From Acidithiobacillus sp. (GTDB taxonomy: Bacteria; Pseudomonadota; Gammaproteobacteria; Acidithiobacillales; Acidithiobacillaceae), in contig JAPTWR010000137.1 in the NCBI GenBank assembly GCA_028065135.1, positions 1-48,616 on the forward strand: a stretch of DNA of 48,616 nt, written 5' to 3'. Positions 40,916 to 48,616 of the stretch are shown piece by piece. A model generated the notes under the pieces. The model was given only the letters and a program-made list of their open reading frames with translations, did no database searches and had not been told where the DNA came from. The translations under genes and the position numbers were made by a program. Positions within the stretch are counted from its first letter, which is position 1. The number at the start of each line of letters is the position of its first letter.

Positions 40916-42838
40916 ATGGACATGGAAATTTTGCAAGATTATCTGCCCGAGGCGCGGGAGTTGCTGGAAAAGGCGCAGGAAGACGTACTGATCCTCGAAC
41001 GGGAACCGGACAACGCCCCGGTCATCGCGTCCGTCTTTCGCGCATTCCATACGTTGAAAGGCGGTGCGGGCTTCGTGGACGCCGTGGAACTGGTCCACTG
41101 GACGCACGATTTGGAAGATTTGCTGGACAAGGCCCGTAGCCGCCGAATCACCGTCACGCCGGTCATGGTGGACGCGATACTCAAATCGATGGATATCATC
41201 GAACGCATGTTGAACGAATTGGCGCAAGGCGTACCTCCGACGCCTGGGCCGCGCGATCTCGGTATCATCATCCGAAAGATGGCCGACGCCGAAGCGCCGG
41301 GAGAGCCTGTTGCGCAGATCGCCATCCAGCCCGCGTTCACGAAGGACGTCTTTGTCGATTCACCCGCACCGGAAGGCGTCTTCCATGTTCAGCGCACCGA
41401 GGACGGACTGCTGCTGACTCAAGAAAAGCGCTTATGCGAAGAGGGCCATGCCGCTTCCAGCGACGAAATCACTCCGGAGGAGTTCGAGCGGGTGCTGGAT
41501 AGCTTATACGGCGGAAAGGCACCGGGCCGCCATGTTCCGACGGGCAAGGATGCCACTGGAGATTCGCTTCCGAGCCTGCGGGTGGAACCAGATGCCGCTA
41601 TCGCACCTTGCACCCCAGCCGCGGCCACACCGGTTGCTGCTGCAACGGGCGGACAACCCGCGCAGGATGGCACGTTGCGCGTCGACGCCGCGCGCCTTGA
41701 CGCCGTTGTCAACCAGGTGGGAGAACTCGTACTTCTGCGCAATCGGCTCGCCTCAGCAGTGGGTGGCCTCAGCGAGGAGAATGAGAACATGGCACGCATT
41801 GCGCGAGAAATGGATCTCACCGTCAATGATATCCAAAACACCGTCATGCGCTTGCGCATGCAGCCCTGCAAGCGCCTTTTCCAGCAGTTGCCACGGGTAG
41901 TGCGCGATGTCTCGCGGCAACTGGGCAAGGAGGTTAAGCTGGAGATCGTGGGTGAGGACGTGGAGATCGACAAGGCGGTCGTTGACGCCCTTGCCGGTCC
42001 CATGACGCATCTTGTGCGCAACAGCCTGGACCATGGTATCGAAGGGCCCGATGAGCGATCTGCCGCGGGCAAGACTCGTACTGCCAACTTACGCGTCGCC
42101 GCCATTCATCTAGGCGACAAGGTGCGCATCGAGGTCTCTGACGACGGCAAAGGCATCGATCGCCAGTTCGTCACCCAAAAGGCCGTCGATAAGGGAGTCA
42201 TCACCGCCGAGCAGGCCGTCCGCCTCTCGGAGCAGGAGGCTCTTGAGCTCATCTTCAGACCTGGTTTTTCTACCAAGGACCAGGCCACGGACCTCTCGGG
42301 TCGAGGCGTTGGCATGGACGTGGTCAAGGAGACTGCCCGCAAGCTGCGCGGTCGCCTGGACCTCCAGACCCGCCTTGGCCACGGCACCAGCATCGCCATG
42401 GAATTTCCCCTTACCTTGGCCGTGTTGCCGGTCCTCTATTTGCGCTTGCGACGGGATATCTACGCCCTACCGGTATCAGCCATTGATAGCCTGACTGAAA
42501 TGGAGACGCACCGTATTCATCGTCTAGCTAACCGGGTGACTTACCGAGTTGATGACACCCTGATAGTGCCTCTGGTAGATCTGGGCGCCATTCTACAGGA
42601 CAAGCCCATGCGCATGGGCTCCGAGAGCGTTGAGGGGATACTGACCGAGCGAGGTCTCTTCATTGTCTCCGAGGTCCTCGGCAACGAAGATTCAGTGGTC
42701 AAGCCCATCGATTTCCTTGCCGACCAGAACTGGTACCAGGGGGCCACCATCTCTGGTAAGGGCGGAGTCGTCCTCATTCTGGATGCGGGGGCGTTAAGCG
42801 CAGCCGCATTGCTCGCCGCCGAAGGATCTGTCAAATGA
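40916..42838 (+). CDS. cheA: Chemotaxis histidine kinase CheA
   Basis: Kinase of 640 residues from the ATG at 40916; earlier in-frame codons lie inside cheZ. Order of domains: HPt P1 with phospho-acceptor H45 in FRAFHTLKGGAGF; a linker (about 110-250) that lacks an obvious P2 CheY-binding domain; dimerisation P3 with NQVGELVLLRNRL; ATPase P4 with N box HLVRNSLDHGIE, DDGKGID and GRGVGMDVVKE; and a CheW-like P5 to the end. The stop overlaps the next ATG (ATGA), linking the kinase to the sensory genes downstream. No separate cheW is found in the window. Confidence 0.95.
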   Translation: MDMEILQDYLPEARELLEKAQEDVLILEREPDNAPVIASVFRAFHTLKGGAGFVDAVELVHWTHDLEDLLDKARSRRITVTPVMVDAILKSMDIIERMLNELAQGVPPTPGPRDLGIIIRKMADAEAPGEPVAQIAIQPAFTKDVFVDSPAPEGVFHVQRTEDGLLLTQEKRLCEEGHAASSDEITPEEFERVLDSLYGGKAPGRHVPTGKDATGDSLPSLRVEPDAAIAPCTPAAATPVAAATGGQPAQDGTLRVDAARLDAVVNQVGELVLLRNRLASAVGGLSEENENMARIAREMDLTVNDIQNTVMRLRMQPCKRLFQQLPRVVRDVSRQLGKEVKLEIVGEDVEIDKAVVDALAGPMTHLVRNSLDHGIEGPDERSAAGKTRTANLRVAAIHLGDKVRIEVSDDGKGIDRQFVTQKAVDKGVITAEQAVRLSEQEALELIFRPGFSTKDQATDLSGRGVGMDVVKETARKLRGRLDLQTRLGHGTSIAMEFPLTLAVLPVLYLRLRRDIYALPVSAIDSLTEMETHRIHRLANRVTYRVDDTLIVPLVDLGAILQDKPMRMGSESVEGILTERGLFIVSEVLGNEDSVVKPIDFLADQNWYQGATISGKGGVVLILDAGALSAAALLAAEGSVK

Positions 42839-43455
42839 ATATTCAACGCATCATGATGATCGTGGACGCTTCTTACCATACCCGACAGACCATCGAACGC
42901 TCACTGCGCGAGATCGACCGACGTGCCTTGAATGCCATGGTGCTGGTCAAGCGTCATGGCAATGCGCTAGCGGGTTATGGTGTGGTAGCCCAAGCATTTC
43001 GCGAGCGTGCGGCCATTCTCAAGGACGCGGCGTCCCACCTGCAGGAGTCCATCGCCCCTCTCATCCAGGCCCACATGCGTATTCTACAGCACCATAGTTA
43101 CGCAGATCTTTTTCATCGGAAAGTGCAGGAAATGTATCACTATAACATAACCTGCCCCACATTCGCCCGCACCGAGAAAACCTGGGAGCAAACCATCGCT
43201 GCGGAAGAGGCAGAAGCACTTATCATTCTGCGTCAACTTATTAAAAACGTGGAGAAGCTACAGGAAGGCATAGCCGAGCAGGAATATGTGGTCATTATTG
43301 GCCGCATCGAGGCGGCACTCTCCGAAGGCACTGGGGCACCACTGATGCGAGTATCCCGTGACATGGGGATGGCAGTGACCATGGTGCGGGATGCCATCTG
43401 GAAATATCATAACCAACTAGAGGAAATTCTGCATGAAAGCAACGTCGGTATTTGA
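42835..43455 (+). CDS. Small soluble protein with chemoreceptor-tip-like segment
   Basis: A 206-residue, mostly helical protein with no membrane segment. Residues 31-62 (ALNAMVLVKRHG, then YGVVAQAFRERA) align without gaps to the MCP signalling tip ([12 protein letters not shown], then [12 protein letters not shown]), preceded by TIERSLREIDR, like the TIREIAYQ of MCPs. The acidic and arginine residues that contact CheA/CheW are partly replaced. The rest (CPTFARTEKTWEQTIAAEEAE; LIKNVEKLQEGI) is further coiled helix. It is coupled to cheA by a four-base overlap and to the di-iron protein by 23 bases. Function unknown; a modulator of the receptor array is inference. Confidence 0.72.
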   Translation: MNIQRIMMIVDASYHTRQTIERSLREIDRRALNAMVLVKRHGNALAGYGVVAQAFRERAAILKDAASHLQESIAPLIQAHMRILQHHSYADLFHRKVQEMYHYNITCPTFARTEKTWEQTIAAEEAEALIILRQLIKNVEKLQEGIAEQEYVVIIGRIEAALSEGTGAPLMRVSRDMGMAVTMVRDAIWKYHNQLEEILHESNVGI

Positions 43456-44188
43456 AGCGGGCAATCACCGCTGGTGGGTCATTTACGACCAGGATGAGCA
43501 TCGGGTTATCGATTCTAATGTCTATGTTATGGAGTCCAACGCGCATAGCATTCTGCTGGATCCTGGGGGCTTTGAAATTTTTCCGCAGGTGTTTGCCGCT
43601 ATGGTTGAGGTGGTGCAGCCTTCCACCATCCAGTCGGCTTTCGTTTCCCATCAAGATCCGGACATCGCCTCCAGCCTGCCCTTATGGAATGCCTGTAATA
43701 GCAATATCCAGTGGCACATGCCAAAGCCCTGGGAGGGCTTCATCCGTCACTATGGAGCACTGGACGCGAATTTTGTGGGTATTCCCGATGAGGGAGGGGA
43801 GCTCGTTATCGGGGGGCGCAAGTTGGAATTCATCCCCGCTCATTACCTGCATTCATCGGCCAACTTCCATGTCTATGACTCGGAAGCCAAGGTTTTCTTC
43901 TCTGGCGATGTGGGGGCGGCGCTGCTGCCGCCCGGGCACAATGCTTGGGTAGAACGGCGTGGCTCCGATTCCAGTAAGGCATTTGATGATCATATCCAGC
44001 ACGCCAAATACTTCCATCAACGTTGGATGCCATCCAAAGAGGCCAAGAAGGATTGGATCGCTCGCGTTAGCCAACTCGATATTGACTTTCTCTGCCCTCA
44101 ACACGGCGCAATCTATGCCGGGGAAAACGTACAACGTTTTTTAAACTGGTTTGACGCGCTCGCTGTTGGCATCGCCATATCCAGCTGA
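43433..44188 (+). CDS. Metallo-beta-lactamase-fold di-iron protein, ODP-like oxygen/iron sensor
   Basis: A 251-residue cytoplasmic protein with the flavodi-iron/MBL core but no flavodoxin domain. Metal ligands visible are H73-x-D75-x-D77 in [11 protein letters not shown]140 in AHYLHSS, D159 in FFSGDVGA and H224 in CPQHGAIY. The HxDxD pattern and stand-alone domain match the oxygen-binding di-iron protein ODP, described as a chemotaxis sensor in Treponema. The position between cheA and an MCP agrees with that role. Binding of O2 or Fe(II) is inferred from family. A general MBL hydrolase is the alternative. Confidence 0.8.
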   Translation: MKATSVFEAGNHRWWVIYDQDEHRVIDSNVYVMESNAHSILLDPGGFEIFPQVFAAMVEVVQPSTIQSAFVSHQDPDIASSLPLWNACNSNIQWHMPKPWEGFIRHYGALDANFVGIPDEGGELVIGGRKLEFIPAHYLHSSANFHVYDSEAKVFFSGDVGAALLPPGHNAWVERRGSDSSKAFDDHIQHAKYFHQRWMPSKEAKKDWIARVSQLDIDFLCPQHGAIYAGENVQRFLNWFDALAVGIAISS

Positions 44189-44202
44189 AAAGAGTCCGGT
44201 CG

Positions 44203-45477
44203 ATGATAAATAAGAGTGGATACATGAATCGCGAATTATTGCTAGATTATGCGCAGGCTTTGCTTGAACCTCTTTCCAGCCTGGAAATGTTGTGTGAAGC
44301 TGACGAAAAAATGGACAACGTCATCTTTTACATGAATCACGCAGCCCTGGAGAGCATGAATTTCAACCATGCACGCTTAAACGCCATGCTGCATGGGTCT
44401 GATGTCAGGACGGCCCTAGGCCATTCCATTCACCAGTTTCACAAGGACCCCGAGCGGATTCGTGGGATATTCCGGGATCTCGCGGCGGGCTCCAAGCGCG
44501 AACATCAAAGTAAATTGACCATCGGCGGCGTAACTTTTGACCTGAACTTTACGCCAATACGGGACAAAGAAGAAAAAGTACTGGCCTTTCATGCCTCCTG
44601 GCGGGATATCAGTGACGCAAAGCAGGTGGAGCAGGTCATCATAAGTATGGACAAGAGCGCCAATGAGCATGCCGCCTCACTGACCGGCACGGCCAAAGAA
44701 ACCATGAGCGCTATGAAGGAGGTGGGCGGCACGATTAATAAGCTGGGTCTTTCCATCGCGGAGAACAGCAAAGCATCTCATTGCCTCCTCACCGAGGTGA
44801 GTGCTATTGGCCGCATTGCTCAGACCATCCGTGAGATTGCCTACCAGACAAACCTTTTAGCCCTTAACGCGGCTATCGAGGCCGCGCGGGCCGGCGAGCA
44901 TGGCCGAGGGTTTGCCGTAGTGGCCGACGAAGTGCGTAATCTCTCCAAACGAGTCCAGGAAGCCACTGAGGAGGTGCGGCGCAACATCACAGCCATCGAG
45001 GATTCGGCCAAGGCCATTGAAGGAGCCAGTCAGTCCGCCGAACAAATGGCCCGTGGCGCCGAGTCCGTCACAATTGGCCTTGGGAACGAAATCAAGTCCC
45101 TCAACACTCTGGCGGCTCTCATAACTATTGATGCGGCTAAAAACGACCACAAGCTGTTTGTACGAAATATTCTGGCTACGCTTGCCGAGCGGAATATGGC
45201 GCAAGCTTCTGAGCCTATTTCTGATCATCATCAATGCAAATTCGGGCTCTGGTATGACGGTGTCGGCCGTGATCTTTTCGGTCAAATACCAGCCTTCCGC
45301 GAGATGGAAGATGTGCATGTCCACTTTCATCAAATAGGTCGAGCCATCATGGCCACCATGCAGTCTGGCAATAGGGAGGAAGCCATCCGGCAGGGCATGG
45401 ACATCTCTCGCGTGGAGCAAATGTTTTTCGATAAGTTGAGCACCCTGAGCACCGCCATTTGTCACCAGAACGTCTAA
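44203..45477 (+). CDS. Soluble PAS-MCP-CZB chemoreceptor
   Basis: Cytoplasmic receptor of 424 residues without a membrane segment. Residues about 10-140 are PAS-like ([41 protein letters not shown]). A short MCP signalling hairpin peaks at residues about 214-250 ([24 protein letters not shown]). The C-terminal CZB zinc-binding domain shows H near 316 (KNDHKLFV), HQCKFGLWY near 343 and HVHFHQIG near 371. It starts 14 bases after the di-iron gene; an ATG seven codons later is possible. It is the likely partner of that protein. Confidence 0.87.
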   Translation: MINKSGYMNRELLLDYAQALLEPLSSLEMLCEADEKMDNVIFYMNHAALESMNFNHARLNAMLHGSDVRTALGHSIHQFHKDPERIRGIFRDLAAGSKREHQSKLTIGGVTFDLNFTPIRDKEEKVLAFHASWRDISDAKQVEQVIISMDKSANEHAASLTGTAKETMSAMKEVGGTINKLGLSIAENSKASHCLLTEVSAIGRIAQTIREIAYQTNLLALNAAIEAARAGEHGRGFAVVADEVRNLSKRVQEATEEVRRNITAIEDSAKAIEGASQSAEQMARGAESVTIGLGNEIKSLNTLAALITIDAAKNDHKLFVRNILATLAERNMAQASEPISDHHQCKFGLWYDGVGRDLFGQIPAFREMEDVHVHFHQIGRAIMATMQSGNREEAIRQGMDISRVEQMFFDKLSTLSTAICHQNV

Positions 45478-45487
45478 AGGAGCCCCC

Positions 45488-46444
45488 ATGAGTGATGTTT
45501 TGCAGGAAGTAGACGAGCGTTCCAAACTCGCCGGCACCAATAAATTTGAGCTTTTGATCTTTCGTCTCGGAGAAGATCAAAACACCCATACCAGAGAGAT
45601 TTTCGGGATCAACGTATTTAAGGTCCGTGAGGCGCTGGTTATGCCACCTATCACACCCATGCCCGGAGCGCCGGAGCATGTGCTTGGCGTGGCAAATATC
45701 CGCGGCCAGATTATTCCTGTGATTGATTTGCCCACCGTGGTCGGTTGCGTACCGGCGGGTCGGAGCATTCTTTTGGTTACTGAATATGAGCGATCAATTC
45801 AGGGGTTCGCAGTGGAAGAAGTGGAAGAGATCCTGCGACTGGAATGGAGCAGAGTAATATCTGCTGAAGGCGCAGCCGTAGGTGGGATGGTAACGAGTTT
45901 CGCTCGCCTAGATGAAGATGCAGAGGAAGGCCGAGTTGCCTTGGTACTGGATGTGGAAGCGATTTTGCGCAAGGTACTTCCCTCGCGTTTCATGGTCGGC
46001 GATGAAATGGCGCAAACCTACGCGGTGAGCATTCCGCAGGGATCCGTAGTACTTTATGCCGATGACTCAGGAGTTGCCCGCAGTCAGATAGAAAAAGCAC
46101 TAAATGCAATCGGCTTGCCATTCATCGGCACCAAGACGGGTCAGGAGGCCTGGGATCGGTTACAGCTCTTCGCGCAGGAAGCCAAGACTGCAAATGTACC
46201 TATCCGTCAGAAAGTGGCCATGGTCCTAACCGATTTGGAAATGCCGGAAATGGATGGATTTACGTTGACACGTAAAATTAAGGAAAGCGAAACATTAAAA
46301 TCTATTCCCGTAGTTATCCACTCCTCCCTGTCTGGGTCGGCAAATGAATCCCACGCGAATAGCGTCGGTGCCGACGGCTATGTTGCCAAGTTTGTGCCCG
46401 ATGAACTAGCTCGGGCGGTGGCGAAAGCAGTCGAGTCACTGTAA
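45488..46444 (+). CDS. cheV: Chemotaxis coupling protein CheV
   Basis: A fusion of a CheW-like coupling domain (about residues 15-170; FGINVFKVREALVMPPITPMPGAPEHVLGVANIRGQIIPVIDL) with a receiver domain (about 190-318; phospho-acceptor D249 in VLTDLEMPEMDGF). It can link receptors to CheA and be adjusted by phosphorylation. As there is no cheW in the window, it may be the main coupling protein here. AAGGAG lies ahead of the ATG. A 55-base gap follows before the next MCP. Confidence 0.93.
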   Translation: MSDVLQEVDERSKLAGTNKFELLIFRLGEDQNTHTREIFGINVFKVREALVMPPITPMPGAPEHVLGVANIRGQIIPVIDLPTVVGCVPAGRSILLVTEYERSIQGFAVEEVEEILRLEWSRVISAEGAAVGGMVTSFARLDEDAEEGRVALVLDVEAILRKVLPSRFMVGDEMAQTYAVSIPQGSVVLYADDSGVARSQIEKALNAIGLPFIGTKTGQEAWDRLQLFAQEAKTANVPIRQKVAMVLTDLEMPEMDGFTLTRKIKESETLKSIPVVIHSSLSGSANESHANSVGADGYVAKFVPDELARAVAKAVESL

Positions 46445-46470
46445 ACTTATGTTGAGCACGTTGCCGCTAT
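46442..46470 (+). promoter_or_regulatory. Candidate sigma-28 promoter of the terminal MCP
   Basis: TAAA (46442-46445, overlapping the cheV stop) and GCCGCTAT (46463-46470) separated by 17 bases resemble TAAA-N15-GCCGATAA with a slightly long spacer. It would start transcription about 24 bases ahead of the MCP ATG. Confidence 0.35.
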
Positions 46471-46499
46471 AACTGAAACATTATTCAAGAGGAGATGAC

Positions 46500-48116
46500 A
46501 TGAAGGCATCATTCACCATATCTGCTATTTCGTTCACAAAGCTGGTCCATGCGTTGATGTGGAGTGCCATAGCAGCCTTAATTGTTATTGTTTCTACGGC
46601 CACGTGGTCGCTTTTTATAGCAGAACAATCAGGCACAGATACGCTACACGATGCCGAGCGTACCGCCGCCTTAACTGGTTTTCGTCAAAGCGTAGATGCC
46701 AACATTGCGCTGACTGGCATTCTTGCAACAGAACAACAGTATGAACCCGTAGTTTACATAGCTCTCAAGCAGGGAGAGAACAAGGTATCTCAATCTTTTG
46801 CTAGATTACAGCGTGTGTCTCCAAAAATAGCGAATCGCTTTTCTAGCCCGGTAGATGTATTGCGTCATGCGAGCAATAAGGTCTTGCTTTTATCAACAAC
46901 AATTCAACAAGCAAAGGCGATGACGGATTATCAAAACAGTTTTTTACCCGCTGTAAAGAAGTTCGATAGTAATGTAGATTCTATCGTAGCAAGCCAAAAT
47001 ATGGCTTCACAGGCCGACATCAAAGAGAAAACAGCTGCGGATAAACACGCTATCATATTACTTTTAATCGTTGGGGTGGCTGCCATAGTTCTAGTTTTTT
47101 TATTTGGTTCTACTATTGTGCGCAGTGTTGTCCGACAGCTTCAACGTATTAGTAAAGCAATCCAGCAAATTGCATCTGGAGATTTGAATGTGAAGGTCCC
47201 TGTGGACGTCGGTGGTCCATTGGGCGAAATTGCCATAGCAACCAACCAGATGGCTACTGATTTGTCTACGCTTATTAAGGGTATTAGTATCAGCGCCAAA
47301 CAGATTTCTGAAACCTGCGTGGAGCTTTCCAGTGTGACAAACACTTTGACTGAAGATGTCGGAGACACCAGCGCACAAACTGAAAAGGCGAGTGACGCGA
47401 TGACAAACATGACCACAACGAGCGTCCGAGTAGCGCAGGATGCAGAGGACATATCCAAAATCGCCAGCGTTACAGCTGATTCGACCCAACAAGGAAATAC
47501 AGCCATTGGTTCATCTTTGGAGGAATTAAGCTCGGCAGGATCTGCTATTGTTGGCATGGCCCAAGAAGTTCAGAGATTAGAAGAATCTTCTCATCAGATT
47601 GGAAGCATTGTAAGCACCATAAAAGAGATCACGGCCAAGACTAATCTGCTTGCTCTCAATGCGGCTATAGAGTCGGCACGTGCCGGCGAATATGGAAGGG
47701 GCTTTGCCGTCGTGGCAGATGAAGTCCGCAATTTGGCCAAAGGAACCGCTGTTGCGGCAGAGGACGTATCTGCAAAAGTAACACATATTCAATCTCAAAT
47801 GCAGTCTTTTGCGCGGCAAATGGTTAAAACCAGTGGACAGGTGTCGCATGGAACTGAAATGGCTGGAGAGTCCTTGCATCGACTTGGGTCGATAAACGAG
47901 TCTATCGCCAATATTTCGGAGAGAATATCCGATGTCGCTGCTTCTGCAGAGGACTTGAGAAATACTGCAAGCACAATAAATAATAATATTATGATGATTT
48001 CTCAGAAAACAATTGGCATTAATAAGGAAATTGAAAATACACAAGCCCAGATTGTTACGCTACGGGATGAGTCACAGCGACTGACCGGGCTCACTGGACG
48101 ATTTCGAGTCACCTAA
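46500..48116 (+). CDS. Transmembrane methyl-accepting chemotaxis protein
   Basis: Classical membrane MCP of 538 residues. TM1 lies at about 18-42, a four-helix-bundle type periplasmic domain at about 43-180, and TM2 at about 184-205 ([22 protein letters not shown]). HAMP follows ([18 protein letters not shown]), then a signalling hairpin with tip [35 protein letters not shown]. No NWETF-type pentapeptide is at the end. The gene is visibly richer in A+T than the rest of the cluster, with many AT-ending codons, and borders an IS200 relic, hinting at separate acquisition. GAGGAG precedes the ATG. Ligand unknown. Confidence 0.92.
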   Translation: MKASFTISAISFTKLVHALMWSAIAALIVIVSTATWSLFIAEQSGTDTLHDAERTAALTGFRQSVDANIALTGILATEQQYEPVVYIALKQGENKVSQSFARLQRVSPKIANRFSSPVDVLRHASNKVLLLSTTIQQAKAMTDYQNSFLPAVKKFDSNVDSIVASQNMASQADIKEKTAADKHAIILLLIVGVAAIVLVFLFGSTIVRSVVRQLQRISKAIQQIASGDLNVKVPVDVGGPLGEIAIATNQMATDLSTLIKGISISAKQISETCVELSSVTNTLTEDVGDTSAQTEKASDAMTNMTTTSVRVAQDAEDISKIASVTADSTQQGNTAIGSSLEELSSAGSAIVGMAQEVQRLEESSHQIGSIVSTIKEITAKTNLLALNAAIESARAGEYGRGFAVVADEVRNLAKGTAVAAEDVSAKVTHIQSQMQSFARQMVKTSGQVSHGTEMAGESLHRLGSINESIANISERISDVAASAEDLRNTASTINNNIMMISQKTIGINKEIENTQAQIVTLRDESQRLTGLTGRFRVT

Positions 48117-48131
48117 GCAAAATATGGCAAT

Positions 48132-48148
48132 CCCCGGCCCTGCCGAGG
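48132..48148 (+). terminator. Weak hairpin after the terminal MCP
   Basis: CCCCGGC (48132-48138), loop CCT, GCCGAGG (48142-48148): six of seven positions pair. No T-run follows, so termination is uncertain. The remaining bases up to 48199 show no gene. Confidence 0.3.
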
Positions 48149-48199
48149 TGGCCGTAGACGTTTGATACATAGTGCAGTCCACTGGGAGGACCGACTTCA

Positions 48200-48215
48200 T
48201 GTGCTGTCAAGCACA
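48200..48215. repeat. Small hairpin at the left side of the IS200-like relic
   Basis: TGTGCT-GTCA-AGCACA, an imperfect-free 6-bp stem 17 bases before the transposase ATG. IS200/IS605 elements have subterminal hairpins in this position, recognised as single-stranded DNA by the Y1 transposase. The exact element end is not fixed. Confidence 0.4.
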
Positions 48216-48232
48216 CGAAGAAGGAGAAACCG

Positions 48233-48616
48233 ATGTACGTGGGGTTAAGCCAAAGACACAGCAGGTGGAAGTGTGGATATCACATAGTTTTTATTCCGAA
48301 GTGACGCTGCTATGTGTCGTATGTTCAGTTACGTAATGATCTTGTTGCGTTTGCTGGCCTTGGCCCTGCATAAGGCCAGCCGGGCAGAGGAGGGCATCTG
48401 ATGGTGGCGCATTTACATAAGTAAATTATGGTACCACTCAAGTCAGCGGTGTTGGGTGTGGAAGGTTTCATCACGGGCATAAGTGCTAATCATATTGCTC
48501 GGTTTTACAGGGAGCGAAACAGTAATTTCGTGGATTAGCATTTTTAGACGCGCTGATATCTTGTCTTGTAGCTGGGTAGCGACGAGGGACAATTATGGAC
48601 TATATTCGTTATCAGG
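48233..48616 (+). pseudogene. Decayed IS200/IS605-family TnpA transposase, runs off window
   Basis: From the ATG at 48233 (GGAGAAAC upstream) the frame reads LSQRHSRWKCGYHIVFIPK and then stops. In shifting frames, homology to TnpA of the Y1 type continues: LRNDLVAFAGLALHKASR, EEGHLMV (the position of the EGHLMPDHVH motif), VEGFITGISANHIARFYRERNSNFV and finally IMDYIRYQ near the window end. In-frame stops and at least two frameshifts show that it is broken. The HUH histidine pair (usually DHVH) is lost (AHLH). The call rests on recalled family sequence. Confidence 0.75.

Noticed and set aside
39559..40923. A 454-codon open frame antisense to motB-cheY-cheZ
   Set aside because: The plus strand holds three clear genes across it; the antisense translation has no recognisable domain and is composition-driven.
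1..48616. CRISPR arrays, tRNA or rRNA genes, prophage
   Set aside because: No regularly spaced repeats, cloverleaf-like segments with CCA ends, rRNA motifs or phage genes were seen on either strand.

Overview
The window is one nearly continuous flagellar and chemotaxis cluster of about 47 kb. Decaying or partial insertion sequences lie at both edges: an IS1634-type transposase start on the left and an IS200/IS605-type transposase relic on the right. The gene set is that of a Gram-negative proteobacterium, with FlgH/FlgI outer rings, FlgA, sigma-54 control, CheZ and CheV. Moderate-to-high G+C, a MotC/MotD-like stator and an iron/oxygen-sensor chemotaxis module would suit an acidophilic iron/sulfur oxidiser such as Acidithiobacillus. 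That assignment is inference, not proof.

Layout, left to right. (1) A sigma-54 activator without a receiver domain (597-1679) faces a consensus -24/-12 promoter at 1725. This promoter opens the rod/hook/ring operon flgBCDEFGHIJ plus a small hypothetical gene (1782-8904). (2) flgK and flgL (9014-12255), a PilZ/YcgR-like brake and a TIGR03032/DUF4915-like protein. (3) A very large methyltransferase/glycosyltransferase with its own sigma-54-like promoter (14086-17730), immediately before flagellin fliC, fliD and fliS. (4) The operon fliEFGKMNPQ-fliA (21586-29540), with its own sigma-54-like promoter and a predicted 5'-terminal hairpin. (5) A minus-strand operon flgA-flgN-flgM (30858-29523). Its flgM 3' end overlaps the fliA 3' end, and its flgA 5' end overlaps the start of fliH. 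(6) The operon fliHIJ, a second fliQ, fliR, flhB, flhA, fliL, motA, motB, cheY, cheZ, cheA. (7) A sensory module directly joined to cheA: a small soluble protein carrying a chemoreceptor-tip-like segment, a metallo-beta-lactamase-fold di-iron protein resembling ODP oxygen sensors, a soluble PAS-MCP-CZB receptor, cheV, and a lower-G+C transmembrane MCP.

The genes fit together as a hierarchy. The orphan sigma-54 activator can switch on five sigma-54-like promoters that I can read (flgB, the glycosyltransferase, fliE, fliH, flgA). These make the basal body, the export gate, the sigma-28 factor FliA and its antagonist FlgM. FliA would then drive late genes such as flgK and fliC, which share a non-canonical promoter box. 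CheA/CheY/CheZ/CheV connect the receptors to FliM, which here has two CheY-docking-like motifs. The most unusual parts are the ODP chemotaxis module with its mini receptor-tip protein, the doubled FliQ, and the two interlocked antisense arrangements that tie flgA-fliH and fliA-flgM together.
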